From positions 31,738-95,737 of the forward strand of contig CAZZKF010000004.1 of assembly GCA_964654995.1 (NCBI GenBank): a stretch of 64,000 nucleotides of DNA. The letters are read 5' to 3'. Positions within the stretch are counted from its first letter, which is position 1; each line of letters begins with the position of its first letter. Below the pieces are notes generated by a model. The model was given only the letters and a program-made list of their open reading frames with translations. It did not search any database and was not told the origin of the DNA. Made by a program: the position numbers and the translations under genes. The stretch comes from CAZZKF01 sp964654995. GTDB lineage: Bacteria > Pseudomonadota > Alphaproteobacteria > CAZZKF01. Shown here in pieces: positions 38,056-47,923 of this stretch.

Positions 38056-40260
38056 ATGGTGAGCAAGGCAGGCAGAAAACCCAACGTCGGCCCGGCCCGG
38101 CGGCAAGCGCCGGTGGCCGCCGATGCGGTCGAATCCATCGATGCACGCTCGCCGCGCCGCTTCATCAACCGCGAGCTTTCGTGGCTGGCGTTCAACACGC
38201 GGGTGCTCGAAGAGGCGTGGAACACCGCCCACCCGCTGCTCGAGCGGCTGCGCTTCCTGTCGATCTCGGCGACCAACCTCGATGAATTCTACATGGTTCG
38301 CGTGGCCGGCCTCAAAGGTCAGATTCAGGCCGGCATCGAGACCACCAGCCAGGACGGGCTGACGCCGGCGCAACAGATCGAGCGGATCAATCTGACCGCC
38401 AACCGGCTGATTGCCGACCAGCAGACGTGCTGGCGGGAGCTGCGCCAGGCCCTGCGCGGGGTCGGCTTTCAGATCATCGATCCGGGCGAGATCACCGGCA
38501 CCGAGCGCGACTGGCTGGAGGACTATTTCCTCGATCAGGTGTTTCCGCTGCTCACCCCGCTGGCCATCGATCCGGCGCATCCGTTTCCGTTCCTGCCCAA
38601 CCTCGGGATCGCCTGGGCCTTGCAGCTCCGCCGGCTGGCCGACAACCGGCTGCTGAATGCGCTGGTGCCCTTGCCAAGGCGCACCGGGCGCTTTGTCCGC
38701 CTGCCCGGCGATGACATCCGCTATCTGTCGATCGAAAACCTGGTCTCGCTGTTCTTTTCTCGCCTGTTCCCGGGCTACGAGGTCCTCGGCCATGGCCTGT
38801 TCCGGGTGCTGCGCGACAGCGATATCGAGATCGAGGAAGAGGCGGAAGACCTGATGCGCGTGTTCGAGACGGCGCTGAAGCAGCGCCGGCGCGGCCGCGT
38901 CATCCGTCTCAAGGTGAACGCCGAGATGCCCGAGGACCTGCGCCATCTGGTGGCCGACGAGCTGGATACGGCGCCCGAGGATATCGTCGCCGTCGATGGC
39001 ATGCTGGGATTGTCGGATGCCCATCAACTGATCGGCGAAGCGCGCCCGGACCTCAAGTTTGAGCCCTTCAATCCACGTTTCCCCGAGCGTATCCGCGATC
39101 ACGGCGGCGACTGCTTTGCCGCCATTCGCAAGAAGGACATCGTCGTCCACCATCCCTACGAGAGCTTCGATGTGGTGGTGCAGTTTATCCATCAGGCGGC
39201 CCTTGACCCGGATGTCGTGGCGATCAAGCAGACGCTTTACCGCACCACCGAGGATTCGCCGATCGTCAAGGCGCTGATGGAGGCCGCCGAATCGGGCAAG
39301 TCGGTGACTGCGGTGATCGAGTTGAAGGCGCGCTTCGACGAGGCTGCGAACATTCGTCTGGCCCGCAATCTGGAGCGCGCCGGGGCGCAGGTGGTGTACG
39401 GCTTTCTCGACCTCAAGACCCACGCCAAGCTGTCGCTGGTGGTGCGCCGCGAAGGCGGCGGGCTGAAGAATTACGTGCATTACGGCACCGGCAACTATCA
39501 CCCGGTGAATGCCAAGGTTTACACGGACCTTTCGTTTTTCACCGCCGACCCGGTGATTGCGCGAGAAACCGGGGCGGTGTTCAATTTCCTCACCGGCTAT
39601 GCCACCCCCGGCGCATTCGAGAAGATCGCCATTTCACCCTTCGGCATGCGCGACAGGATCCTCGAGCTCATCGACGATGAAATCGCTCATGTCAAGGCCG
39701 GGCGGCCGGGCGTCATCTGGGCCAAGTTGAACGCCCTGGTTGACGCCGAGGTGATCGATGCTCTCTATCGCGCGTCGCAGGCCGGCGTGATCATCGATCT
39801 GGTGGTCCGGGGCATCTGCTGCCTGCGGCCCGGGGTGCCGGGACTGTCGGAAAACATTCGGGTGAAAAGCATTGTCGGCCGGTTTCTCGAACATGCCCGC
39901 ATCCTGTGCTTCGGGGCCGGGCACGGGCTGCCGTCGCCGGAGGCCCGGGTCTATATCTCGTCCGCCGACTGGATGCCGCGCAATTTCGACCGCCGGGTCG
40001 AGGCCATGGTGCTGATCGAGAACCCGACCGTGCATGCGCAGGTTCTCGATCAGGTGATGGTTGCCAATCTGAAAGACGAGGCGCAAAGCTGGACGCTGGC
40101 CGCCGACGGCAGCTATCACCGCGTCCACGCCGGCGAGAAAGCCTTTGACGCCCAGCGCTATTTCATGATCAACCCGAGCCTGTCGGGTCGTGGCGAGGCA
40201 CTGGGCGAAAACGCCATGGCGCGGCTGGTTCTCAATACCCGGGAGCGCCGCCCTGATTAA
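38056..40260 (+). CDS. ppk1: Polyphosphate kinase 1
   Basis: 734 aa. PPK1 polymerises phosphate from ATP into polyphosphate. N domain FINRELSWLAFNTRVLEEA; head domain; catalytic C domains with KTHAKLSLVVRREGG, HYGTGNYHPVNAKVYTDLSFFT (phosphohistidine region) and SSADWMPRNFDRRVE. The ATG at 38056 follows GGAAAGGGAC; an in-frame TTG at 38038 overlapping the hdaA stop is possible but weaker. The ppx gene follows by 83 nt, so synthesis and degradation of polyphosphate are encoded together. Confidence 0.97.
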   Translation: MVSKAGRKPNVGPARRQAPVAADAVESIDARSPRRFINRELSWLAFNTRVLEEAWNTAHPLLERLRFLSISATNLDEFYMVRVAGLKGQIQAGIETTSQDGLTPAQQIERINLTANRLIADQQTCWRELRQALRGVGFQIIDPGEITGTERDWLEDYFLDQVFPLLTPLAIDPAHPFPFLPNLGIAWALQLRRLADNRLLNALVPLPRRTGRFVRLPGDDIRYLSIENLVSLFFSRLFPGYEVLGHGLFRVLRDSDIEIEEEAEDLMRVFETALKQRRRGRVIRLKVNAEMPEDLRHLVADELDTAPEDIVAVDGMLGLSDAHQLIGEARPDLKFEPFNPRFPERIRDHGGDCFAAIRKKDIVVHHPYESFDVVVQFIHQAALDPDVVAIKQTLYRTTEDSPIVKALMEAAESGKSVTAVIELKARFDEAANIRLARNLERAGAQVVYGFLDLKTHAKLSLVVRREGGGLKNYVHYGTGNYHPVNAKVYTDLSFFTADPVIARETGAVFNFLTGYATPGAFEKIAISPFGMRDRILELIDDEIAHVKAGRPGVIWAKLNALVDAEVIDALYRASQAGVIIDLVVRGICCLRPGVPGLSENIRVKSIVGRFLEHARILCFGAGHGLPSPEARVYISSADWMPRNFDRRVEAMVLIENPTVHAQVLDQVMVANLKDEAQSWTLAADGSYHRVHAGEKAFDAQRYFMINPSLSGRGEALGENAMARLVLNTRERRPD

Positions 40261-40343
40261 GGTTTTCTGAACCGCCGGGCGTGTATATAAGGTCATGATA
40301 CCGCCGGAGCGACTGCCGCCGAACCGCTGGCCCTGAGCCGATC

Positions 40344-41882
40344 ATGACTGACGCTAACGAACCTCCGTCCAGCGCCGCCACCGCCGTTCAGCGGGTTGGC
40401 GTCATTGATGTCGGTTCCAACTCGGTGCGCCTGGTGGTCTACCGCGGCGGCGGGCGGGTGCCGGTTCTGCTGTTCAACGAAAAGGTCCTGTGCGGCCTGG
40501 GGCGCCATATACACACCAGCGGCGTGCTGGACTCGGGCGCCATGACGCTGGCGCTCAGCACGATTCGCCGGTTTGCCGCGCTGGCCCGCGAAATGGGGGT
40601 GGCGCGCCTCGATATCGTTGCCACCGCGGCCGTCCGCGATGCCGCCAACGGCGGTGAACTGGCGGCCGAAATCCAGCGCCGCACCGGTCAGCCCCTGCGC
40701 ATTCTCTCGGGCGACGAGGAAGCCCGGCTGGCGGCCATGGGCGTGCTGGCGGCGATGCCCGGCGCGCGCGGTCTGGTCGGCGATCTCGGCGGCGGCAGCC
40801 TCGAGGTCGTGGCGGTGGGGGCCAGCGGCATCGGCAACCGTGCCACCCTGCCGGTGGGCCCCTTGCAGGTCATCGACGCGGTCGGTGAGAATCGCCGCCG
40901 GGCCCGCGCCTTCATCGACGAGCGCCTGGGCGCCATCGACTGGCTGGCGGCCCATCCGGGCGGCGACTTCATCGCCGTCGGTGGCGCCTGGCGGGCGATC
41001 GCCAAGATGCAGATCGCCGCCGTCGACTATCCCCTGGCCATCGTCCATCACTACACGGTCGATGCCCGGGTGATGCGGGTGTTCGCCGAGCGCATCGCCG
41101 GTCTCGGCCGCGAGGCGCTGCGCGCGATGCCGGCGGTGACCAAGAAGCGGATCGCCACCTTGCCGTGGGCGGCGCTGGCGCTGGCCTCGGTGATCGAGCA
41201 CACCAGGGCCGCCCGGGTCATCTTTTCCGCCTATGGCCTGCGCGAAGGGTTGCTGTATTCCCAGCTTCCACCGGATGTTCAGGCCCGCGACCCGCTGCTC
41301 GAGGAATGCCGGGCCATCGCCCATGGCCAGGGCCGCTTCCGCGATCACGGCGACGAGCTCTTTGGCTGGATCGACCCGCTGTTCCCGGACGAGACACCGG
41401 CAACCGCCCGACTGCGCCGTGCCGCCTGTCTGCTCTCCGACATCGCCTGGCGCGGGCGCCCCGACCTGCGCGCCGATCTGGCGCTTGCCCAGGTGCTCGA
41501 CAGCCAGTTCGTCGGCGTCGACCACGCCGGCCTGGCGCTGATCGCGCTGGCCCTCTACGTCTCCTATGGCGGCAATCTGTCATCCCCGAGGGCGGCCGCC
41601 GCCGCGAGCCTGCTGGACAAGGCCGGGGTGACCACCGCTCGCCGGATCGGCCTGGCATTGCGCCTCGGCCAGCGTCTGTCGGGCGGCACCGCCGGACTGC
41701 TGCGCAAGAGCGCGCTGGTCGATACCGGCCACGCCCTGATGCTGCGGATCGAGGCCGGCCATGACCATCTGGTCGGCGAGGTCGTGCGCCGCCGCCTGAA
41801 AGCGCTGGGCGATGCCTTTGGCAAGCCGACCCATGTCGAATGCAGCCCGCGCCCCGAACCGGTGCGGGTCGAGGCCGGCTAA
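40344..41882 (+). CDS. ppx: Exopolyphosphatase (Ppx/GppA family)
   Basis: 512 aa. The ASKHA-type N domain has VGVIDVGSNSVRLVVY (phosphate 1) and VGDLGGGSLEVVAVG (phosphate 2); DEEARLAAMGVLA lies between. The C-terminal HD-like domain starts near residue 300. Ppx removes terminal phosphates from polyphosphate; the family also includes (p)ppGpp phosphohydrolases, and the ppk1 neighbour favours Ppx. It converges on rnd with a 14-nt spacer. Confidence 0.94.
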   Translation: MTDANEPPSSAATAVQRVGVIDVGSNSVRLVVYRGGGRVPVLLFNEKVLCGLGRHIHTSGVLDSGAMTLALSTIRRFAALAREMGVARLDIVATAAVRDAANGGELAAEIQRRTGQPLRILSGDEEARLAAMGVLAAMPGARGLVGDLGGGSLEVVAVGASGIGNRATLPVGPLQVIDAVGENRRRARAFIDERLGAIDWLAAHPGGDFIAVGGAWRAIAKMQIAAVDYPLAIVHHYTVDARVMRVFAERIAGLGREALRAMPAVTKKRIATLPWAALALASVIEHTRAARVIFSAYGLREGLLYSQLPPDVQARDPLLEECRAIAHGQGRFRDHGDELFGWIDPLFPDETPATARLRRAACLLSDIAWRGRPDLRADLALAQVLDSQFVGVDHAGLALIALALYVSYGGNLSSPRAAAAASLLDKAGVTTARRIGLALRLGQRLSGGTAGLLRKSALVDTGHALMLRIEAGHDHLVGEVVRRRLKALGDAFGKPTHVECSPRPEPVRVEAG

Positions 41883-41896
41883 GGCCCAAATATCTT

Positions 41897-43057
41897 TCAG
41901 CCGGCGCCGTTGAGGCGCACCAGACGGATCCGCCGGCCCTTGGCGGCGAGTGCAATCTTGCCCTGCTTGAGGGCCAGGGCATCAGCTCCGAACAGGTCGT
42001 GGCGCCAACCTTTCATCGCCGGGACATCGGGGTTTTTCTCACCGGCGATGCGTTGCAGATCGGCGCTGCTCGCCACCAGCTTCTGGGCCACCCCGTGTTC
42101 TTCGCATTTGGCCTTGAGCAGCACCTTCAAAAGCTCCACCAGCGCCGACTGATCGTGGCGCCCTCCGGGGCGCGCTTCCGGTTCGGGCAGCCGCTCGGGC
42201 GGCGTTGCCAGCCCGCGGCGCACGGCGGCGATCAAGTCGGCCGCCTCGCGCCGGCGGGCAAAGCCACCGGGCAATGCCCGTATGTTGGCCAGCTCGTCGA
42301 TGCTGGTTGGTGCCTGGGCGGCCACTTTCAGCACCGCCTCGTCGCGCAGGATGCGGTTGCGGGGCACGTCGCGGGCCTGGGCCTCGCGCTCGCGCCATGC
42401 CGCCACCTCCTTGAGAACGGCAAGATAGCGCCGGTCGCTGCTGCGGCTCTTGAGCCGCCGCCAGGCGCTCTCGGCATCGTTGGTATAGGTTTCCGGCGAC
42501 ATCAAGATCGCCATTTCCTCGTTAAGCCAGTGCATGCGGTTGTTGGCTTCGAGCTGGTCGGCCAGCGCCTCGTAGACACCGCGCAGGTGGATGACGTCGC
42601 CCAGCGCGTAATCGAGCTGACGCTGACTCAGCGGCCGGCGCGACCAGTCGGTGAAGCGCGAGGATTTGTCAAGCCGGGCGCCGGTCAGGCGCAGCACCAG
42701 CTTTTCATAGCTCACCGCGTCGCCGAAGCCGCAGACCATGGCCGCAACTTGCGTATCGAAGACCGGCTCGGGAATGCGGCCCGAAAGGTGGAAGAAAATC
42801 TCGATGTCCTGGCGCGCCGCGTGAAACACCTTGAGCGTCTGCGGTGCCACCAGAAGCTCGAAAAACGGCGCCAGATCAAGGCCGTCCGCCAGCGCATCGA
42901 TGATCCAGGCGCCGTCGGGCCCGGCCACCTGAATCAGGCACAATTTCGAGTAGTAGGTGGTGTCGCGCAGAAACTCGGTATCGACCGTGATGTAATCCGC
43001 CTGCGAGAGGTTGGCGCACAGGCGGGCGAGCGCCCGGGTATCGGTAATCATGTTCAT
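41897..43057 (-). CDS. rnd: Ribonuclease D
   Basis: 386 aa. DEDDy 3'-5' exonuclease domain: ITVDTEFLRDTTYYSKLCLIQ (first Asp and Glu), VFHAARQDIEIFF, and YALGDVIHLRGVYEAL; then HRDC domain(s), e.g. NRILRDEAVLKVAAQ..IDELANIRALPGG. It trims tRNA 3' ends and other small RNAs. The start ATG at 43057 (MNMITDTRAL) was chosen; a second ATG at 43051 is equally possible. The frame stays open far upstream antisense to aspS, which is coincidental in this high-GC DNA. Confidence 0.95.
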   Translation of the reverse strand: MNMITDTRALARLCANLSQADYITVDTEFLRDTTYYSKLCLIQVAGPDGAWIIDALADGLDLAPFFELLVAPQTLKVFHAARQDIEIFFHLSGRIPEPVFDTQVAAMVCGFGDAVSYEKLVLRLTGARLDKSSRFTDWSRRPLSQRQLDYALGDVIHLRGVYEALADQLEANNRMHWLNEEMAILMSPETYTNDAESAWRRLKSRSSDRRYLAVLKEVAAWREREAQARDVPRNRILRDEAVLKVAAQAPTSIDELANIRALPGGFARRREAADLIAAVRRGLATPPERLPEPEARPGGRHDQSALVELLKVLLKAKCEEHGVAQKLVASSADLQRIAGEKNPDVPAMKGWRHDLFGADALALKQGKIALAAKGRRIRLVRLNGAG

Positions 43058-43222
43058 CACGCCAAGTCTATACACCGCCGGTGCCGGCCCGTCACCCGCG
43101 GATTTGACCGCTTGATGATCCGGTGAAACCGGGCAGGGCCTTGACAAACGGCGCCGTTCATGCGCTCTACCCTCGGCGCCAAACGGGCGCCGATCCGGGG
43201 CCGCCGGGGAGGAAGAAGACGC

Positions 43223-45007
43223 ATGCATCCCTATCGCACGCATAGCTGTGGCGAACTGCGCGAACACCATGTCGGCGAGACCGTCCGCCTGTCGGGCTGG
43301 GTCCACCGCAAGCGGGACCACGGCAACCTGCTGTTCGTCGATCTGCGCGACCATTACGGCATCACCCAGTGCGTGATCGAGGCCGGGGCTCCGTTCTTCA
43401 CGGAGATCGAGCGGACCCGGGCCGAAAGCGTGGTCACGGTGCTGGGCGAGGTGGTGGCGCGCAGCGAGGACACCATCAATCCGGGGCTCGCCACCGGCCA
43501 GGTCGAGGTACGCATCCGCGACTACAAGGTGCTCTCGGCGGCCGCCGAACTGCCGTTGCCGGTGTTCGGCGAGCCGGAATATCCCGAGGACCTGCGCCTG
43601 CGCCATCGTTATCTCGATCTGCGGCGCGAGCGCATGCACCGCAACATCACCCTGCGTGCGGAAATCATCGCCAGCATCCGCCGGCGGATGACCGAACAGG
43701 GGTTCATGGAGTTCCAGACGCCGATTCTGACCGCCAGCTCGCCGGAAGGGGCGCGCGATTTTCTGGTGCCCAGCCGGCTTCATCCCGGCAAGTTCTATGC
43801 GCTGCCGCAGGCGCCGCAGCAGTTCAAGCAGCTGATCATGATCTCCGGCTTCGATCGCTACTTCCAGATTGCGCCCTGCTTTCGCGACGAGGACGCCCGT
43901 GCCGACCGCTCGCCCGGCGAGTTCTATCAGCTCGACATCGAAATGGCCTTTGTCGAGCAGGAAGACGTGTTCCGGGCGGTCGAGCCGGTTCTGCACGGCG
44001 TCTTCGAGGAGTTCTCCGACAAGACCGTGACGCCGATGCCGTTTCCCCGCATCGCTTACGCCGAGGCCATGCTGAAATACGGGACTGATAAGCCGGACCT
44101 GCGCAATCCGCTGGAAATCGTGGATGTGAGCGAGGTCTTTGCCGGCTCCGGCTTCTCGATCTTTGCCCGGGCGATCGGGGGCGGCGCCGTGGTGCGTGCC
44201 ATTCCGGCGCCGGGCTCGGGCAGCCGTCCGCGCAGCTTTTTCGACAAGATGAACGACTGGGCCCGCGAGCAAGGCGCGCCGGGCCTCGGTTATGTGATTT
44301 TCGCCGACGGCGGCGGCAAGGGGCCGATCGCCAAGAACCTCGGCGACGAGCGCCTGGCGCGGCTGCGCGAGATCACCGGGCTCGGCGACGGCGACGGCGT
44401 GTTTTTCGCCTGCGACAAGCCGGCCGGCGCCGCCCGCCTGGCCGGGCTGGCCCGCACCCGGATCGGCGAAACCCTCGATCTGATCGAGCGCGATGTCTTC
44501 CGGTTCTGCTGGGTCGTCGACTTTCCGATGTATGAATTCGACGAAACCGAACAGAAGATCGACTTCAGCCACAATCCCTTCTCGATGCCGCAAGGGGGCC
44601 TGCAAGCGCTGGAAACGAAGGATCCCCTCGACATCCTCGGCTATCAGTACGACATCGTCTGCAACGGCGTCGAACTGTCGAGCGGCGCCATCCGCAACCA
44701 TCTGCCCGAGATCATGTACAAGGCCTTCGAGATCGCCGGCTATGAACAGCGCGAGGTGGAAGAGCGGTTTGCCGGCATGCTGAATGCGCTCAAATACGGC
44801 GCCCCGCCGCATGGCGGCATTGCCCCGGGGATCGACCGCATCGTCATGCTGCTGGCCGACGAGCCGAACATTCGCGAGGTCATCCTGTTTCCGATGAACC
44901 AGCAGGCCGAGGACCTGATGATGGGGGCGCCGGCGCCGGCCTCGCCGCGCCATCTGCGCGAGCTGCACATCCGGGTCGTCCTGCCGGAGCCCGAGTCCTC
45001 GGATTAA
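43223..45007 (+). CDS. aspS: Aspartate--tRNA ligase
   Basis: 594 aa class II synthetase. N-terminal OB fold (LSGWVHRKRDHGNLLFVDLRDHYG), class II motif 1-3 regions (MTEQGFMEFQTPILTASSPEGARDF; FRDEDARADRSPGEFYQLDIEM; GIAPGIDRIVMLL), and the bacterial GAD insertion. The ATG follows GGGGAGGAAGAAGACGC. Whether it is discriminating or also charges tRNA-Asn cannot be told without a search for asnS/gatCAB. Its end overlaps the convergent hydrolase-OsmC gene by 4 nt. Confidence 0.97.
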   Translation: MHPYRTHSCGELREHHVGETVRLSGWVHRKRDHGNLLFVDLRDHYGITQCVIEAGAPFFTEIERTRAESVVTVLGEVVARSEDTINPGLATGQVEVRIRDYKVLSAAAELPLPVFGEPEYPEDLRLRHRYLDLRRERMHRNITLRAEIIASIRRRMTEQGFMEFQTPILTASSPEGARDFLVPSRLHPGKFYALPQAPQQFKQLIMISGFDRYFQIAPCFRDEDARADRSPGEFYQLDIEMAFVEQEDVFRAVEPVLHGVFEEFSDKTVTPMPFPRIAYAEAMLKYGTDKPDLRNPLEIVDVSEVFAGSGFSIFARAIGGGAVVRAIPAPGSGSRPRSFFDKMNDWAREQGAPGLGYVIFADGGGKGPIAKNLGDERLARLREITGLGDGDGVFFACDKPAGAARLAGLARTRIGETLDLIERDVFRFCWVVDFPMYEFDETEQKIDFSHNPFSMPQGGLQALETKDPLDILGYQYDIVCNGVELSSGAIRNHLPEIMYKAFEIAGYEQREVEERFAGMLNALKYGAPPHGGIAPGIDRIVMLLADEPNIREVILFPMNQQAEDLMMGAPAPASPRHLRELHIRVVLPEPESSD

Positions 45008-46248
45008 TCCTCGGCTGCGGCCAGGGTCGTTTCAATACGGACCTCGCCAGTCAATGTCCGGTGAACCGGGCATTTGTCGGCGATTTCATGCAGCCGCTGG
45101 CGCTGCTCCGCACTCAGCGCGCCGGCGAGCATAATTTCGCGCCGGATGAGGTCGACCTTGCCGGTTTTGGTTTCGCATTCGGCGCAATCGGCGGCATGGA
45201 TCTTGTCGTGGCTCAAGCGCACCGCGATGTGATCGACCGGCCAGTTCTTGTGCCGGGCATACATCCGCAAGGTCATCGACGTACACGCCCCGAGCGCCAC
45301 CAGAAGCAAGTCGTAGGGCGACGGCCCGCTGTCATGGCCCCCCACGTCCTGTGGCTCATCGGCGCGCAAGCTGTGGCCCATGACCTCGATCGCTTGTGCA
45401 AACGGGGCCGGCTCGGTTTCGGCCACCACCGCCTGCCAGCCGCCGACGGGGCTGTCCGCAGGCATGTCTTCGGCTTCGTCCTGTTGGGGCAGATAGCGCG
45501 ACGCCCAGGCGGCGAGGACACGGGCGACATAGCGGGCGTCGCGCGGCCGGGTGAGCAGGTGATCGGCATCATCAAGCGAAACGAAGCTCTTGGGATGGCG
45601 GGCGGCAGAATAGATTTTCGCGGCATTGTCGATCGACACGATCCGGTCGCCGGGCGCGTGCAGGATCAACAGCGCCTTGCCCAGCCGGGCGATCGCTTCG
45701 GCCGTGTTATGGGTTTCCAGATCATCGAGGAATTCACGGCGGATGGTGAACGGACGCCCGCCGATCCGGACCTCGGCAGCTCCAATGCGCTGGATATCGT
45801 CGATCTTGTCGCCGACCAGATGGGCGACATGGGCAGGCTCGAACGGCGCCCCGATGGTGACCACGGCGCGGGCCTCGGCAATCCGCCCGGCGGCGGCCAG
45901 CACCGCGGCGCCGCCCAGACTGTGGCCGATCAGCAGGGCAGGGGCCTCATGCCGCGCCCGCAGATAGTCGGCGGCCGCCAGCAGATCGGCGATGTTGGAG
46001 CTGAAACTGGTGTTGGCGAAGTCGCCGTCACTGCCGCCGAGACCGGTGAAATCGAAGCGCAGCACGGCAAAGCCGTCATCCGCCAGGGCCCGCGATATGC
46101 GGCTGGCGGCGTGGCTCTCCTTGGAGCAGGTGAAGCAGTGGGCAAACAGCGCAAAGGCACGCGGACGCCCGGCCGGCCAATCGAGGCGGGCGGCCAGATC
46201 CGCGCCGTGCGAGCCGGCAAAGGTGATGCGCTCGGTCCGTTCGGCCAT
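45004..46248 (-). CDS. Alpha/beta hydrolase - OsmC fusion protein
   Basis: 414 aa with two domains. Residues 1 to about 255 are an alpha/beta hydrolase: RPRAFALFAHCFTCSKES oxyanion region, nucleophile elbow GHSLGG with Ser110, acidic GAPF.. and His in SLDDADHLLTRP. Residues about 275-414 are an OsmC-type peroxiredoxin domain with the two redox cysteines in LGACTSMTLRMYA and DKCPVHRTL. The linker is acidic. OsmC/Ohr proteins reduce organic hydroperoxides with thiols; the hydrolase would release a fatty acid or peroxide from an ester, so one chain could cut and reduce a lipid peroxide. That coupling is inference; the fusion itself is known from sequence databases as bifunctional. Confidence 0.9.
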   Translation of the reverse strand: MAERTERITFAGSHGADLAARLDWPAGRPRAFALFAHCFTCSKESHAASRISRALADDGFAVLRFDFTGLGGSDGDFANTSFSSNIADLLAAADYLRARHEAPALLIGHSLGGAAVLAAAGRIAEARAVVTIGAPFEPAHVAHLVGDKIDDIQRIGAAEVRIGGRPFTIRREFLDDLETHNTAEAIARLGKALLILHAPGDRIVSIDNAAKIYSAARHPKSFVSLDDADHLLTRPRDARYVARVLAAWASRYLPQQDEAEDMPADSPVGGWQAVVAETEPAPFAQAIEVMGHSLRADEPQDVGGHDSGPSPYDLLLVALGACTSMTLRMYARHKNWPVDHIAVRLSHDKIHAADCAECETKTGKVDLIRREIMLAGALSAEQRQRLHEIADKCPVHRTLTGEVRIETTLAAAED

Positions 46249-46390
46249 CGATGAAGTCCTTTCGGTCGTGGGTTCTCTTGCCCCTCGGCGGAGAGACTAT
46301 TGCATGATTCGGGTGTCGCCGCAGGGTGACGAGGCGATGCTTTCGAGCTATGAGAGATGCTTGCCATTCGGATCATCAGTCGGGAAGACC

Positions 46391-47545
46391 ATGACAGGAC
46401 CACTAGCAGGGCTCAAGGTGCTGGAAATGGCAGGGCTGGGTCCGGCACCGTTCGCCACCATGATGCTGGCCGACATGGGTGCCGAGGTCCTGTGCGTTGA
46501 CCGACCCGGGGCCGGAGCCCAGGTGACCGGTGATCCCACCCGCGACCTGCTGCGCCGCAGCCGGCGCTCGGTTGTCGTCGACCTCAAGAAAGAGGGGGCA
46601 GCCGGGCTGATCCTTAGCCTGTGCGAGCAGGCCGACGTGTTGATCGAGGGCTTTCGCCCCGGGGTGATGGAGCGCGCCGGCCTTGGCCCCGATGTCTGCC
46701 TGGCCCGCAACCCCCGGCTCATCTATGGCCGGATGACCGGCTGGGGGCGCGACGGTCCCCTGGCCAGGGCAGCCGGGCATGACATCAACTATATCGCGCT
46801 GGCCGGGGTGCTGAACGCCATTGGCGCCGCCGACGGGCCGCCGCTGCCGCCGCTCAATCTGGTCGGCGACTATGGCGGCGGCGGCATGCTGCTGGCCTTC
46901 GGCGTCTTGTGCGCGCTCTTTGAGCGCCAGCGCTCGAACCGCGGCCAGGTCGTGGACGCCGCGATGATTGACGGCGCCGCCTTGATGATGACCGTGGTCT
47001 TCAGCCTGCATGCCATGGGATGGTGGCGCAATGCCCGGGGGTCCAATCTGCTGGATGGCGCCGCGCCGTTCTACCGCGCCTATGAGACGGCGGATGGCAA
47101 ATACGTCAGCTTCGGGGCCCTTGAGCCGCAGTTCTACCGCGAATTCCTCGAACTTGCGGGGCTGGACGAGGCCGAATATGCCCAGTCCTTTGACCCCCGC
47201 GACTGGCCGGCGCTGGCCGAGAAGCTGGCCGGCGTGTTTTGCACCCGGACCCGCGATGAATGGTGTCAGCTATTCGAGGGAACGGACGCCTGCATCGCGC
47301 CGGTGCTTGCCTTTGACGAGGCGCCGGCGCATCCGCAGAACCGGGCGCGCAGCGTGCATGTCAGCGTCGATGACGTGGTTCAGCCGGCGCCCGCGCCGCG
47401 CTTCAGCCGCACGCCCGCAGACACGCCCACGCCGCCGCCCGCGCCGGGAACCCACACGCAAGAAGGCCTGCGCGACTGGGGCGTGGACGCGGACGAAATC
47501 GCAGCACTGCGCGCCGCCGGCGTGCTGGTGCCGGCGAATTCCTAG
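46391..47545 (+). CDS. Alpha-methylacyl-CoA racemase (CaiB/BaiF family)
   Basis: 384 aa family III CoA-transferase fold. Compared with the mycobacterial racemase MCR, the catalytic trio His126/Asp156/Glu241 corresponds to His130 (AGHDINYIALAGVL), Asp160 (LVGDYGGGGMLL) and Glu245 (ALEPQFYREF), each shifted by exactly 4, and GRMTGWGRDGP is present. These residues indicate racemisation of 2-methylacyl-CoA rather than CoA transfer. Such racemases let beta-oxidation handle branched substrates; the acyl-CoA enzymes at 51973-62107 might share substrates with it, which is speculative. The ATG at 46391 starts MTGPLAGLKVLEMAG. Confidence 0.9.
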   Translation: MTGPLAGLKVLEMAGLGPAPFATMMLADMGAEVLCVDRPGAGAQVTGDPTRDLLRRSRRSVVVDLKKEGAAGLILSLCEQADVLIEGFRPGVMERAGLGPDVCLARNPRLIYGRMTGWGRDGPLARAAGHDINYIALAGVLNAIGAADGPPLPPLNLVGDYGGGGMLLAFGVLCALFERQRSNRGQVVDAAMIDGAALMMTVVFSLHAMGWWRNARGSNLLDGAAPFYRAYETADGKYVSFGALEPQFYREFLELAGLDEAEYAQSFDPRDWPALAEKLAGVFCTRTRDEWCQLFEGTDACIAPVLAFDEAPAHPQNRARSVHVSVDDVVQPAPAPRFSRTPADTPTPPPAPGTHTQEGLRDWGVDADEIAALRAAGVLVPANS

Positions 47546-47583
47546 AAAGTTCGTCACGAAACCCCGGTGAGGGGGCGGCGGAA

Positions 47584-47766
47584 TCAGGCGTCGATATCGA
47601 CCTTGGCGCCGACGTTCTTGTCGGTCTCGGACCGTTCGACCTCTTTTCGCTCGATGGCCGAATCGGCCGGGCGCTGCTGCGCCTCAACCACCGATTCCGG
47701 CGAGCCCGACCGGCCTGTGGAGGCGATCGGCTGGGCGGCGACCGCGGCCGCACCTTGAATGTCCAT
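47584..47766 (-). CDS. Small hypothetical protein (60 aa)
   Basis: A 60-aa reading frame with a good ribosome site (AAGGAGA, 6 nt before the ATG at 47766). The product starts MDIQGAAAVAAQPIAS and ends ETDKNVGAKVDIDA; the middle is charged (ERKEVERSETDK). No domain is recognised. Short Asp-Ile-starting proteins of this kind occur beside motility genes in some bacteria, but I cannot assign it. A full CtrA-type box lies about 142 nt upstream. Confidence 0.55.
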   Translation of the reverse strand: MDIQGAAAVAAQPIASTGRSGSPESVVEAQQRPADSAIERKEVERSETDKNVGAKVDIDA

Positions 47767-47907
47767 GCACGTTCTCCTTCGGCAGCCCCGCTGTCGGCAT
47801 GTCCTGCCGACCGGTGGCTTTGCGTCCCGCCGTTGCCGACGGTTTGCCCTTTCGTCGAGGGCCCGGGAGCGGGCCCACCGATGCGACCCCATCTAAACGC
47901 CGAAAGC

Positions 47908-47923
47908 TTAAGAAAGTCTTAAC
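47908..47923. promoter_or_regulatory. Candidate CtrA binding site, TTAA-N7-TTAAC
   Basis: TTAAGAAAGTCTTAAC matches the full CtrA consensus (TTAA, seven bases, TTAAC) and is also a near-perfect inverted repeat. It sits in an AT-rich 279-nt spacer (47767-48045) between the 60-aa gene and the DUF4136 lipoprotein gene, upstream of the former. In alphaproteobacteria CtrA controls cell cycle, motility and pilus genes. Match by eye, unverified. Confidence 0.45.

Noticed and set aside
43058..44968. Large N-terminal extension of rnd reading antisense through aspS
   Set aside because: aspS is certain on the other strand; RNase D starts at MNMITDTRAL with normal family length.
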